This document shows positions 38,369-50,902 of a stretch of DNA of 64,000 bases, one piece after another (the first letter of the stretch is position 1; each line of letters begins with the position of its first letter). The DNA comes from Cotesia glomerata (taxonomy: Eukaryota > Arthropoda > Insecta > Hymenoptera > Braconidae). A model generated the notes under the pieces. It ran no database searches and was not told the origin of the DNA. It saw nothing but the letters and a program-made list of their open reading frames with translations. The stretch covers positions 28,557,525 to 28,621,524 of the forward strand of contig NC_058159.1 in assembly GCF_020080835.1 (NCBI RefSeq), in the 5' to 3' direction. The position numbers and the translations under genes were made by a program.

Positions 38369-40826
38369 AGTTAGCAGTTTCTTGACCTTTTTTTAATTTT
38401 ATTTGACAATCGAATTTTTTCTGAAAAATTATTTTCAAAAAATTGAATTCTTAATTAATATTAAATTTCTACATGTCAATTTTTATTCTAATATATTTTT
38501 TTGTGGTAATTTATTTCTTTAAAAAATTCTACAAATGATCAAATATCTGCTACTTTAATTATCATTCGCATTTAATTAAACTCCTTACTGATGAAAAATT
38601 TTAACAAAACTTAGTAATAATTTAGTTGTTTTTTTTGGGAGAAGGTAGATTTAATTTTTCTATAAATAAAAAACAAATAAAGTTATTTTATGGATTTTTT
38701 TTTATTTTTTCTTTTCTAAAGTCATATGGAATTAATATTTTTATTTATTTTATTTATCATTAGGGCCAGGATCTTTGCCTTAATTTCAAAATAATAATTA
38801 ATAACAATAATAATATAACTAATAGTGTCAAATTTTTGAAATTACGGCGGAAATATAAGTCAGATAAAAAAATTTCTTAAATAAAAGTTGTTAAAAATTT
38901 AATTTTATAAATAAAAAAGGTGTCTTATAATCTTTTCTGAAGCGACCAATAAAAAAAGTCGCAATTTCAAAATTTATATTTTTATAATTAGCTAAGATTT
39001 TAATTATTTATTATGAATCTAAATTGAGGAATTAAGGTGAAAATATTAGTCGTATAAAAAAGATATAAGAGAAATTTCTTATAAAAAATTAAATTTTCCA
39101 CAACTTTTTCATAAAAACTTTTTATGATACTAAAATCAGCAGACATTTAATTAGTTAAAAATTTTTGATTTTTTAATTCGATGAAAATTAAAAGTAAAAG
39201 AATATTTTTAAAAAATTGCACTTCAAATTTTCTACATGCCAAATCTTTTCTTTCTATTTTTTTATTTATAATTCTTTTCAATAAAAAAATTCTAAAAATT
39301 TTCAAATGTTGACTAATTTTAACTCGACTAACATTTTCGGCAAAAATCTTGGACCGATTTTATTTGATTACCCTTACTAATTTTTCCGATACATGTATAG
39401 TTTTTAAAATTTTTAAATAAGTCAATGTTTTTATAAATTTTTTACATGAAAAAAGACCCAAAAGTTGTCATATGCCTGCTTTTTTGCACGCTTCAAACCG
39501 CATGAGTATACTATTGTAGATCATCATGCGTCAATTCATTAATTTTTATGTACACAACACTTTTCAGACTTCTTAAAAAAGTATTCTAACAATAATTTAT
39601 GCCATCAAAAGTAAATACGTAATATATCAATACAATTAAAAATAAGTTAATCATTTTTCATGATCATATATTAATTTTTTTTTTAAGTACAAGATATTTT
39701 TTGTTATTAAGATTATAATATTTTCTTCATTGCGTGACTTACTTATATTTTATATTTACTCATTTTATTCTAATTAATAAACTTATTTCTAGACTATGGT
39801 ATCCCTAATACATAATTATTAATGTTCACAGTCGAAGTATTTCATTCTTCAAACAACTACGCGCGTCTAATAAATTCATAATAAATAAATTTATAATCAT
39901 CATATTACTTACATCAATGAATTTTCTTATCTAAAAAAATTGGACGGTTCGATACAAGGCTTTTCTTTCATCAATTAAATCATTAAACATACACACAATA
40001 TCGTACACACGAACAATAAATAATTTTTTTATAATAAATAATAATAAAAATTAATTATAATTTTCATTAATAATTGCAACTAAATTCATTTCAATCCACA
40101 ATAATAATAATATTTAATTTCTTTTTCTTTGGTATTTCTTGTATGATATTTAATTAAGAAAAGCAGACATCCGTCAAGACTTTGATGATTAATTAAATAA
40201 TTTGTTATTTAAAGAATTTTATACAGTAAAATTTTTCTAAATTCAACTTTAAGATGAAAAGAAGAAAAATTTTCCCCGAAAATGTTAATGTATGCATTTA
40301 TATGCATTACAATTAAAGTCTTCTATAATTTTCTCTTTTATTATATTTTTTTTTTTTTGATTACCTGCTCGAAAGCTTTGCTATAAATAATCTTAATTAT
40401 TAACTAAATAAATATTCACTATTTAATAATATACGTCAATATTAATGTCTATAATTACATTAATTAAATAGTAGTTGACATAATTTAATATTTAAGAAAG
40501 TAGTAAACATTTGGCAACTTTTAATTTTAAACGAACAATTTAAATATTTATAAATTATAAATTTAAGAAAAAAAAATAAATCTAAAGTTTGTTACATAAA
40601 TTTTTCTACAATATTTAAATTGTTTTTTTAAACTAAAAAAAATTTGTCGGATGTTTGCTACTTTCAATTTCGTCAAATATTAAGGCACATTTAATTAATT
40701 TTGAGTTGAAATCATTCGACTTATTAATACTAAAAATTTGTAAGACGCCATCTAAATTTTTAATTGTTATCTTAATGTTTAGATAAAAATTGTTTGATTA
40801 AAAAAACTTGACTAAAAATAATAGCT
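38369..40826. other. A+T-rich intergenic DNA with dispersed TTAGC-type repeats
   Basis: No gene is recognised. Segments at about 38395-38580 and 38860-39330 belong to a dispersed family built on forms of ACTTTAGTAT, GTTAGCCGACAT and AAATTTTCTACATG, also found in introns of all three genes. The region next to 40826 would include the FOXJ1 3' UTR. Confidence 0.45.
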
Positions 40827-42998
40827 TTAAAGTGAATCCAGTAACGAGTCAAGAAGATCAAGTTGATTCTCATCCCAGCCGACCGTCGCAATTAACAAAC
40901 CAGTTAGGTCATCTTCACTAAGGCTAACTTGGTTTGATTCAGGCACTTCAGGTAAACAATCAGGTATCGGTGGTGACACACTGCTTGGCGGGGTTTCATA
41001 AAACACAGTAGTTATTTGAGGATCATTTAAATTCATTGTTGTAATTATTTCTGTTGTTATGTCTCCAGGTGTTACTGCAATTGATGGAGTCATTGATGTC
41101 ATTGATCCGGATGCGGACGACGTTGATCTCGATGTTCTGCTTGAAAATTTGTTGTACCTCGACGCTGATGAGCGTCTTCGGGTACGTTTGCCCCCTTCCA
41201 GACTCTCTAAGTCTAATTTCCAGAACCCGCCTTTTCCCGGCTCATCTTTGGAACGCGGTAATTTTACAAAACATTTATTCAATGACAAATTATGTCGGAT
41301 TGAGTTCTATAAACATAAAAATAATTTTTTTATTTATTTATTTATTTATTTATGTACGAAGTTACTAAATAAATATAATTTGTTTTCTTGTTTTACCTGC
41401 CAAGCTGGGTCAGCATGTCGATAATAAATAAAATTTTCACGTATCCAAGCGTAAATATTTGATAATGTTAATTTATTATTGTTAGCACGCATTGCAAGGC
41501 ATATCAATGTTGCGTATGAAAATGGTGGTTTAATATCTGGATCCGCTTGATATTTTTCAGCGTTATCAGCTAAATCTAAAAATCATGAAAAAACAATTTA
41601 ATTAACTTTACAATTTTTATTATAGAGTTCTTAATTAATTTTAATTAATTTAAATAGAGCTCTTAATTAATCTTAATTTAATACATTATTTAATAGAAAA
41701 TATCAGTTTTTAATAATAAAGTCACTTTAATAGTCACAAAAAATAAGTTTATAGAAAATTAATGAAAATTAAGTTAGCCGACATCTAAAAATTTTTAGAA
41801 TTTTTTTTATTGACAAACTCATTACAAAATAATTAAAAAAAAATTTCATTTGTAAAAAACTTGAAAAACTGTAAGTGAAATTTTTGAAAAATATTTTTTA
41901 GCTTAAAAATTAAAAACGTCGGCTAACTTTAGTAATATAGAAAATTAGGTGATTGGAAAGTAGTTATACTTTTTTTTTTATTTTTTTCATTAATTAAATT
42001 AAAATTAAGAAAGTATTTTTAAAAATTGCACTTGTAGTTTTTCAAATTTTCTACCTGTGAAATTTTTTATTTTTCTTTTTTTAAAATAAGTTTTTCAATA
42101 AAAAAAAATTCTAAAAATTATCAGATGTCTTCTAATTTCATTTATAATACTAAAGTTAGCTAAAATTTTCAATTTTTTCTTTAATCAATAAATTAAAACT
42201 AAAAAAGTATTTTTAAAAAGTTGCATTTATAATTTTTCAAATTTTCTACCTGTGAAATTTTTTATTTTTCTTTTTTTAAAATAAGTTTTTCAATTAAAAA
42301 AACTCAAAAAATGATCAGATGTCTTCTAATTTCATTTATAATACTAAAGTTAGCTGAAATTTTCAATTTTTTTTAAGTAATAAACTAAAACTAAAAAAGT
42401 ATTTTTAAAAAATTATATTTATAGTTTTTCAAATTTTTTATGCGTAAAATCATTTTATTTTTTTAAAATAAATTTTTTAATAAGAAAACTTCTAAAAATT
42501 GTCAGATGTCTGCTAATTTAGTTTTTAATAAATTATAAGATTTATCAAATATCTTTACTGAAAAAAACATTTGATCCGTAACCAAAAGAGCCGGGTTCGA
42601 TTCCCAATCCGGGTTTTTCACATTACAATTCCAGTTACTAAAAAATTTCCACTGAATATTTCTTCTCCCTCTTTTGCAAGTTTTTCATTAATTGACAAGC
42701 TATTAAAATAAATTTATAAAAAAACATATTAAATCTAATTACCAAGCTGAGCTTTAACAAGCGGTGACATTTTTTTAGGTGGACGTTTCACCACAGGCGG
42801 AGGAATTGGTGAGCATGGTGGAGTCGGCAAGCTAGAGGCACTGGTAATGTCAAGAGATTGAAGCCAGGACAAGCTCGTCAATTCAGCTTCCACACCAAAG
42901 TCATCAGTTTCCATCTCTTCCGAGACACCGATGTTGCTGGAAGACGCTCCATTATTATCCGCTGGAACTTCAATCACAATCACGTCCCCCTTCATCAT
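40827..42998 (-). CDS. FOXJ1: forkhead transcription factor, FOXJ1 type, three exons
   Basis: FOXJ1 proteins are nuclear DNA-binding regulators of motile-cilium genes. Exons in coding order are 42743-42998, 41397-41575 and 40827-41306, with matching phases, giving 304 residues. The start could be either of two adjacent ATGs. Exon 1 encodes an acidic N-terminus with LTSLSWLQSLDI, like the conserved LTSLxWLQ motif of FOXJ1, and PTPPCSPIPPP. The forkhead domain spans about residues 101-190: KPPFSYATLICLAMRANNNK, LSNIYAWIRENFIYYRHADP, then NSIRHNLSLNKCFVKLPRSK and DEPGKGGFWKLD. The DEPGKGGFW signature and RHADPxWQ point to FOXJ1 over other Fox classes. A basic stretch KRTRRRSS follows, then a Ser/Thr-rich region and an acidic C-terminus. 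It is shorter than vertebrate FOXJ1. Intron 1 is filled with tandem repeat-like DNA. Confidence 0.9.
41740..42540. repeat. satellite-like units in FOXJ1 intron 1
   Basis: Units of roughly 180-190 bp recur at about 41740-41940, 41990-42165, 42170-42350 and 42355-42530. They share AGTATTTTTAAAAA, TAGTTTTTCAAATTTTCTAC and CAGATGTCTTCTAATTTCAT. The first is inverted relative to the rest. Related units lie in the MKK4 and WDR81 introns and at 45690-45900 and 46600-47170. Confidence 0.7.
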
Positions 42999-43813
42999 TT
43001 TAGCCTTCTCATAACCAGGTTCGATTTCGTTTATACGCTTAACAAAAACAATTTACAAAATAGAGAACTCCAAATTTTTTTTCATATTAAAAAAATGTTT
43101 ATTTTAATTAATTTAAATTACTAAAAAAGTATTTTTGCACTGTTATTTTTTAGCACTTTTTAGATTAATTAAAATTTATTTAATCAATTTAAAGTATAAT
43201 TAAACTAATTTTTTATATAAATGGCAATTGACTACTGAAGACAGTCCTGAAGACAACTCCAGCACTGACAGTGAATAAGTTACTAAAACTGAACGACAGA
43301 ATCGACGATTCACCACCCGCTTACTCACAACTACTTATGAAAATTAATGCACATATATTTTTATTATTCATATATGCGTAATCTAGTGAACTCCTGGTGG
43401 TTGGCACGCGTACCTGGGTTGTTGACAGGTGGTACTTCTTTCACAGGTGAAGCTTTGCACCCGGCATCCAGCACACAACTGACTCTTAGATACCCCCCCC
43501 CCCTACCCAACTGTTTTAAATTTTTTTAGTTGTAATAAATTATTTATTCCCAAGAAAAGCAATAAATTAACATTACAATGATGGTCATTTGAAAATGAAC
43601 TTCAAAAGTTGGAATCACATTAATGTTCGCGTGATATAATGTACAATCGATCTCACGATGAGTTAGGAACGATTGACATTCTAGTGCGTCACACTAGGTC
43701 AATTCATAATATATTTATAAATTTATAAATATAATACATGCATACTATACTACTTTAATAGTTGTCTGGATGTGGTCTATCATTAATGAGTTAATCCTAA
43801 TGGTTGATTTTAA
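42999..43813. other. region upstream of FOXJ1, no gene recognised
   Basis: It would hold the FOXJ1 promoter and 5' UTR. I see no clear TATA box or X-box. A moderately GC-rich stretch at 43385-43500 ends in a C run (43492-43502). Otherwise it is A+T-rich and featureless. Confidence 0.45.
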
Positions 43814-44169
43814 CCCGAGTAAAAATGAAATTATTATTTTTTACGGAAAAATAATAAATTTCGTTCGACTGCTGCACCACCGCCGCACCATACCGCCGCA
43901 CCACCGCTGCACGACCGCCGTTTGACGGACTATTACGCCGCACGCTAAAAATTTACTCCCCCTAGCATCGCCGCACTACCGCTGCACCACCGCCGCACCA
44001 ATGCTAAATCATACCTACAATTTCACAAAAAATGGTATCATAATTAATTTATCACGCAATAATTAATTAATAAATAATGCGACTAGAAATCTTTATGTAA
44101 GACCTATTGATCAACCTCCTTTTAATCGAATGCCTAATATTAAAAAAAAAAATTTTTTTTAAATCAGGC

Positions 44170-44366
44170 CAAAGCACCGCGAAATTATTGATTTTTTTAG
44201 TCGTATTGTTGATGTAGATTTTTAATTTCGTCCTCGGGTTGCACAGAAGCGGTACGCCTATTGAAATACTCTGAAAGAATTTTAAAAATTGAACTGTGAC
44301 GGGATTCGAACCTGGATCGTCTGCATGGAAGTCTCGAACATTGCCAACTGCACTGCAAGCCATACT
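44170..44366 (-). mobile_element. tRNA-derived SINE-like sequence
   Basis: Read on the minus strand it starts with a tRNA-like head: A-box-like TTGCAGTGCAGTTGG and a perfect B box GGTTCGAATCC (44302-44312). A non-tRNA body ends in A/T-rich sequence. The anticodon arm and acceptor stem are not well formed. Boundaries are approximate because I see no clear target duplication. Confidence 0.55.
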
Positions 44367-44450
44367 TAACTTAAAAAATTTAGTTAAGCTATTTGAATGA
44401 TCAACGAATATATTATTTCAATGTATATACCATCAAACAGTGGTATGGTG

Positions 44451-44721
44451 CACTGATAGAAGGATTTATTTGTATTAAAAAAATATTTGTTAATAGTTAA
44501 CAAATCATTTATTAGAGACATTTTTTAGTATCAAACAAATATTTCTTAGTATTTAAAATGATTTGTTTGTATTTAATAAATCAGATATTCATTTATTAAA
44601 TATTAATAAATCTTTTTAAATACTAAGAAATATTTGTTAAGGACAAAAAAGTGGTCTCTAATAAATGATTTGTTAAATATTAACAAATATTTTTAACTAT
44701 AAACAAATCCTTCTATCAGTG
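44451..44721. mobile_element. MITE inserted in the GC-rich element
   Basis: The inverted ends are CACTGATAGAAGGATTT and AAATCCTTCTATCAGTG, and the interior is TTTGTTAA/TTAACAAA palindromes as in 9776-10603. It interrupts a GGTGCGGCGG array. The flanking dinucleotide is TG on both sides instead of the usual TA, consistent with insertion into a GC-rich site. Confidence 0.75.
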
Positions 44722-45029
44722 TGCGGCGGTGGTGCGGCGGTCGAACGAAATTTATTATTTTTTCGTAAAAATTAATAATTTTATTTTTACCCGGGCGCGT
44801 CACAGCTGTGGTGCGGCGGTGGTGCAGCGGTGGTGCGGCGAATAGAAATTTATTTACTTGTCACGGCGCTGGTGCGGCGGTAGTGCGGCGACGGCGGTGA
44901 TACGGCACTTGTAAAATAACCAAAATTGTCACAGCTGTAGTGCAGCGGTGGTGCGGCGCTTAAAAAGCCGTGCAGCGGTGGTGCGGCGGAATTCTGTTTT
45001 TACTCGGGAAAGTTATTAGTCATTACATG

Positions 45030-45640
45030 CACACGGAAAAAAGAAAAATTACATTATTTAATGTAACATAGCGTGTCATATAAAAAACTGGAAGAATTGC
45101 AGTTTTAGATTTTAATTTTACAGATTTTGTGTACAGAAAAAAAATTTAATTGAATCAAGTAAAGAATTTCATCTTCACAGTCAAAAATTTTGCGTCAAAA
45201 AACAGTGTTAAAAATTTTTGTGTTAAATATTTAACACTTTTATGTGTAAATTTAATATTTATTCTGTTAAATCAACACAAAAAAGTTTTAAATATTTAAT
45301 ACAAAAATTTATTGACGCAATGACGCAAAATTTTTTACTGTGTTCTTTCTTAAAGTGAAAAAGTTCTTAAAATAAGAAATTTTTCTTGGTTTAAGTAAAT
45401 TTTATTTAATTCAAGACCATGAAACTCTTCGAAATTATTTTCTTGGCTCAAAAATTTTTCTTTTGGTTCCTTAATTTTTTCTCTGTAAAAATTATATTGT
45501 AAAATGTAAATATTAATTTTAAAGCTGTGAAAATTAACATTCAAAGTTTGAATTTTATAAATTTCATAAAAAACTGCAATTTTTCTAGTTTTAAATTTGA
45601 AGCGATACTTATTATTATTTATAATGTAATTTTCATTTTT
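45030..45640. mobile_element. nested pair of MITEs
   Basis: The outer element has ATTACATTATTTAATGTAA near its left end and ATTTATAATGTAAT near its right, with ATAAAAAACTG-AGAATTGCAGTTT matching elements at 20865 and 21797. It is split at TTTTGTG|TA by an inner CAGAAAAAAAATTTAATTGA element (about 45134-45485) with TA on each side. The inner one itself contains a further hairpin (AAAATTTTGCGTCA … TGACGCAAAATTTT, about 45185-45340). Confidence 0.65.
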
Positions 45641-46278
45641 TAATTTACAATTTTACAGCGTAAAAATTCGTATATTGACTACTTTATGTAAATTTTTAAT
45701 TTTCAATAATACTAAAGTTAGCTGACGTTTTTAATTTTTTTTATTTATTAAATTATAACTAAAAAATATTTTTTTTTTAATTACACTTATAGTTTTTCAC
45801 GTTTTTTACAAATGAAAATTTTTTTTATTTTTTTGTATTAATATTTTCAATAAAAAAAAAATTATAAAAATTTTTAAATCTCGGCTAACAATTTTCATAA
45901 ACTTTAACATAAATATAAATTTATAAAAGTCAAAAATTGAAAGTCTGGCCCTGGATTATAATTTTTTTTTCTGTGTAGAAGAAATATAAACTGTAAATGC
46001 ATTAGTTGATAACTATAATGGATAGGAAATAAAAATGAATTATTTGTTCCAGGTGCATATATAATAGTCGAAAAGAAAACCGGAAGTGGTGGTCTGTCTT
46101 GCGAGCACGTGTCTTCCCAAGGGTGTTCAAACACGTGTCACAAATGTTGTAATTACGAAGTAAATTTTGTAAATATAAAAAACCGGTATAGTATATATAT
46201 ATTCATATAGATTTAGATAAAAAGCTCTTGAGCTGTGGCAGATCATCGATATCTCTGAGTGAAGAATTTGACGCCGCC

Positions 46279-46286
46279 TATATAAG
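46279..46286 (+). promoter_or_regulatory. TATA-like box in a GC-richer island
   Basis: TATATAAG lies in a locally GC-richer context (GACGCCGCCTATATAAGAGAG), with CCACTGAAACTCAGGACACG about 30-45 bp downstream as a possible start region. No supported coding sequence follows, so this is a weak promoter candidate only. Confidence 0.25.
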
Positions 46287-48451
46287 AGAGTCTTTAGAGA
46301 AGGGAAGCTCCGACCACTGAAACTCAGGACACGAATCACAATTCAGGTTCTTCAGACTTTGCCATCATTGGTCGATTTACCAGAGAGGAATTTAGTTTCA
46401 TCAAGCCTAGCCACGTCCATTGATCAAAAACGATATGGTTTTATTAATGCGAGTATTTTATTATCTTCTTTATAACTGATTAATTTTCATTAAAACATTA
46501 ATTATTTTTAATTTTTTAGCGCGAAAGTTGTTACTATCTAAGATTTATCGCTAAATTCTATTTTTAGTTTACAAGAAAAAAAAATTAATTAAATATGCAT
46601 GTTTAATAGCTACTTTATGTTATTATTAATGAAAATTAATTAGCAGACTTTTCACAATTTTAAAAATTATTATTAAAAAAATAAAAAAGAAAAATTTCAC
46701 TTATAATGAGTGCAATTTTAAAAAAAAATTTTTTTAGTTCTAATTATATAAAAGAAAAATTTTTTAAAAATCTGGTAATTTAAGTGTCATTATTATAATT
46801 ATTATTAATGAAAATTAAGTTAACCGACATCTAAAAAATATTATAAATTTTTTTATTAAAAAAATTATTATAAAAAAATTTGAAAAACTACACGTGCAAT
46901 TTAAAAAAAATATTTTTTTGTTCTAATTTAATTATTAAAAAAAAATCAAAAAATTAAATAACGTCGGCTAACTTTAGTATCATAGTGAGCCGACGTTTAT
47001 AATTTATTTTTTTTTTTTAATCATTTAATTAGTACTAAAAAATATTTTTTTTTAAATTGCACGGGTAGTTTTTCAAATTTTTTACAGATGAATTTTTTTG
47101 TAATAATTTTTTTAATAAAAAAATTTGTAAAAGTTTTTAAATGTCGGCTAACTTAATTTTCATCGGCTAACATCTGTATCATTTATTACTACTATCAATA
47201 TTATCATTATTATTATTGTCTCCAATTTTATTTTCATTTATAGAAAGCTTTTAAAAGTCATCCAAATAAATCAAGTAATAATTATTAAAATGAACTCATT
47301 TTACTTCAATTCAACATTAATTTCAACGCTATAAATAAAAAATAAATCAATAATTGCAAAAAAAAATTACTTTCTCTTTTAAATCTATTAACTATAAAAA
47401 TAATAAATTTTTCAAAATTCTATCTTTAAAAAAGCATGAAGCATATAAAAAACTTTGAAAAAACTATTATAATAGTATTAAAAAAAAAATATAATATTTG
47501 AAATTTATTATAAATAATTCTATTTAATTTATAAATTATTTTTTTTCAACTTTATATAATTATTAATGTTTTATTTACAGGTACTTTGCAGTTTTATGGA
47601 TCAAAATACCAGAATATAATAAAATAATTAAATAAAAATTAATAAAAAAAGAAAATCAAAGAAAGGGGCGGAAAATAATGCCGGCCGTCCTTGTCCTGAC
47701 ATGAGAACGTGGGCAAGTATCTGAAGGCGATCAATAATCTCCTGGGAACATCCGTCCCCTGCCTCTCTGGCCGTCGACCTCCTAGTTCAACTCTATCACG
47801 TGCTTGATGGTGTTCAACGTTGAAACAGCAGCAGCAGTATCAAAACGGACCACCACCTGCCGTTCACCTCCACCGGGCAGACCGCTACCATATATACAGG
47901 GTTTTTCTGGTCCCTCTCCTGCCCCTTCAACCCTCGCAATCGCCAGCAGGTTGAAGTCTACTACGTCAAGCGTCAGGTTGTGAGTCACCCTCACACGAGT
48001 GTGTAATGTGTGCATTACACTATTACTATTACTACCACACGATTAAACTCACCCCACGGCGTGTCAACCTGCTTCTTATTTTTATTTTTATCGCATTCTG
48101 GAGCCTCCCAGCAGACCTCCAACTATGTGCAGGTGTTTTATTTCTTTTTTTAATTTTAATTTCCAAAAAAATTTTTTTTATTTATTTATTTATAATTTAA
48201 TGCCAGTGGTCAAATGGCTAAATGGCAAAGTATAAATTTTTATTGTATTAAAGTACACGTACTTAAGTAAAAGATAATTTTAGATTGTTTTGCAATTTCA
48301 CTTAGAATATTTTTCTGAGAGTGGATTGCTATTAAAATAATTGAAAAATAAACAAACAAACAAAGTCAGTATGTATGATAATCAACAAAAACTCTGCAAG
48401 AAAAAATTTATGTAAATAGACAACGTAGTATTAGAGATAATTGAATTTATA

Positions 48452-48678
48452 CACAGAAAAAAAAATTTGCTTGAATCAAGTAAATATTTTTGAAGAACTT
48501 TATCTTCTTGATTTGAATAGAAAAATTCTTAAATTAAGAAATTTTTCTTGGCTTAAGTAAATTATTCTACTTCATTCAAGAATTTTTCTTCTTGATTCAA
48601 GACAGTGAAACTCTTCAAAATTATTTTCTTGGTTTAAGAATTTTCATCTTGATTCAAGTTAAATTTTTTTCCAGTGTA
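48452..48678. mobile_element. CTTGAATCAAG-family MITE
   Basis: It runs from TACACAGAAAAAAAAATTTG to AAATTTTTTTCCAGTGTA with CTTGAATCAAGTAAAT and CTTGATTCAAGTTAAA inside the ends. The interior is a set of AAATTCTTAAATTAAGAA-like palindromes as in the other members. Non-coding. Confidence 0.7.
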
Positions 48679-50902
48679 TGGATGATTAATTAGCTGTTTT
48701 AAAATTGTAGGAATTTTTTTCTTTTTGGAAAAGAAAATTCAAAGGGTCAATAATTGTTTTTACTCATAAATAAAATTAATATTACCCTTGAAAATAATAA
48801 GTAGCATTAATGCGAAAGACAGTTGGGTAGTTATAAAATAAAACAACATTATTAGGTCATACGTAAAAGATGATGTGGACTTATTTAAGTGGTCAACCTC
48901 AATTAATAGATAACCACCACGAAAGTGGACATAGAATCAGTCCGTCTTAGTATAGAACATAAGAAGGGGCTAGTTGTGATAGCGTAATGGATAAAATATT
49001 CAAAAGAATTGATTCTCTTTGCCGCAGCAGCACACAGTCACTGCAACAGTCAGCCCACACACTAATTTTTTTAAATTAATATAGAAATGGAAATTTACAA
49101 ACCTATTTAGAAATATTTAAATATTTTTTTTATTGCTGAATATTCTGTCATTTTATTTATTATTATTATTAGAATTATTATTGTTATTCTTGATACAAAA
49201 CTACATTAAAATTGGTAAAATTGAAAAATTAACATTGAATTTTGTTACTTACCAAATTTTTAAGTAACTTTGAATGTAGTTATAAATTCCAAGTAGTTTT
49301 TTTTATTTAATCATTGAATTTCACAATCTTTTATGACGTTTAAAAATAACTCACTTAATACTAAAGAAACTTTTTTAGTATTTTATTGAAAGAAAAATTT
49401 AGTAATAAATGAAACAAATTTAATAATTATGATTTTTTTCATGATAAAGTTGATAATAAAAGACACATTTGAATAAAATCAGAGTAGCGACGACCTACGT
49501 CCTCTGCTACCACCATCCCCTTTAGTACTGACTTAGACCCCCGTCGAGTATATAGTCGTCAGCCATATTTTCACCTGCGAAGGTCGAGACCAAGTTTTAC
49601 CGGCTACTTTAACGTTACTCATGAAAACAAATTAGTTTACTTTTTCAAAGTAATAAATTTTTATTTGAAAAAACAAAAATTAATAAAAAAATACCAGCAA
49701 CCTTGTAGTCACTGACTGCCGTGACTTGTGAATTATAAATAAATAAAATTTTGATTTACTAAATAATGAATTTTGTTAAATTGCACTGTATTTTCTTAAC
49801 TATTGACATTTTTAAAGATATAAGCTCATCCCGATATTACACTCATCGAGAGCTTTCATTTGAGTACCCACATGCAATTTGATATATTTTTCATATTTAC
49901 ATATATATAATGTATTTAAATATATGAAAAATTGATGTGGGTACTCAAATGAAAGGTCTTGATCAGTGTAATTTTGGAGTGAGCTTATATCTTTAAAAAT
50001 GTCAATATTTACAAGATACAAGGGCGTTTCTTAATTATGTTAAATTGCACTGTACTTTCTTAACTATTGACAATTTTAAAGATATAAGCTCATCCCAATG
50101 TTACACTCATCAAGAGCTTTCATTTGAGTATCCACATGCAATTTGATATATTTTTCATATATACATATATATATATATAATATATATATAAATATATGAA
50201 AAAGTGATGTGGGTACTCAAATGAAAAGTCTTGACGAGTGTAACATTGGGATGAGCTTATATCTTTGAAAATATCAGTAGTTCACGAGATATAAGGTCGT
50301 TTCGAGATTATGTTAAATTGCACTGTACTTTCTAAACTATTGACATTGCCAAAGATATGAGCTCATCCCGATATTACAATCATCAAGAGCTTTCATTTGA
50401 GTACCCACATCAATTTTTATATATTTCTCACATATACATATTAGGGTGTTTCAAAAAAATCGGCTTTTGTGATTTTTTCAAATGGCCAGCAAATTCTCTC
50501 AGATTTGAAGATTTACAGGTCGCGGATCGTAATTTTCTATTCCCCCTTAAAAACATAGGAAAAAAAGGTTTTTAACTTTAGAATTTTATATCTTTGGATC
50601 GAATCAGCTTATGGCAATGATCATCTCGGATTCTTATGTAGAATTGAACGCTTAACAAAAAAGGTCTCTTATCATTTTTCCATATATTGATTCCTTCCCG
50701 AGTTATTCAAAGTCAAAGTTTAATTTTCATCGTATTTTCGGGTTTTTTTAACTTTCATCGTTATGTAATAAGAAAAAAACACTTATTTATACCTAAGACA
50801 TAGGAAGTGGTGTAAAAAAAACAAAAACAAATATTTCAACAACAAATTATATATTATATTCTATAATACTGTGAAAATTGAAAGATATTGATTGCTTAAC
50901 TG

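Larger units (their letters stand above)
43814..45008. mobile_element. GC-rich (GGTGCGGCG)n inverted-repeat element
   Basis: The ends are CCCGAGTAAAAA and TTTTTACTCGGG. Just inside both ends lie an A+T block (AATAATAAATTTCGTTCGAC and its complement) and arrays of GGTGCGGCG / CGCCGCACC 9-mers, oriented as arms of a large hairpin (43863-44010 and 44722-44995). The A+T spacer holds a tRNA-like SINE (44170-44366) and a MITE (44451-44721). Its base composition is unlike anything else in the window. No protein is encoded. Confidence 0.7.
45641..49693. other. intergenic DNA with repeats and two GC-richer islands
   Basis: Satellite-like units of the TTAGCCGACAT family lie at about 45690-45900 and 46600-47170. 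GC-richer islands at about 46060-46480 and 47680-48010 stand out. The first has a TATA-like box, and the second has a 77-codon minus frame with no family match. They could be exons or promoters of an unseen gene, but I cannot join them. A weak tRNA-like stretch lies near 48970-49010. Confidence 0.4.

Noticed and set aside
42587..42615. tRNA-like GGTTCGATTCC B box in FOXJ1 intron 1
   Set aside because: Only a T-arm-like piece is present; there is no A box or anticodon arm at the right distance.
47782..48015. 77-codon minus frame in a GC-richer island
   Set aside because: No known domain, and I could not connect it to other exons; noted only as an island of unusual composition.
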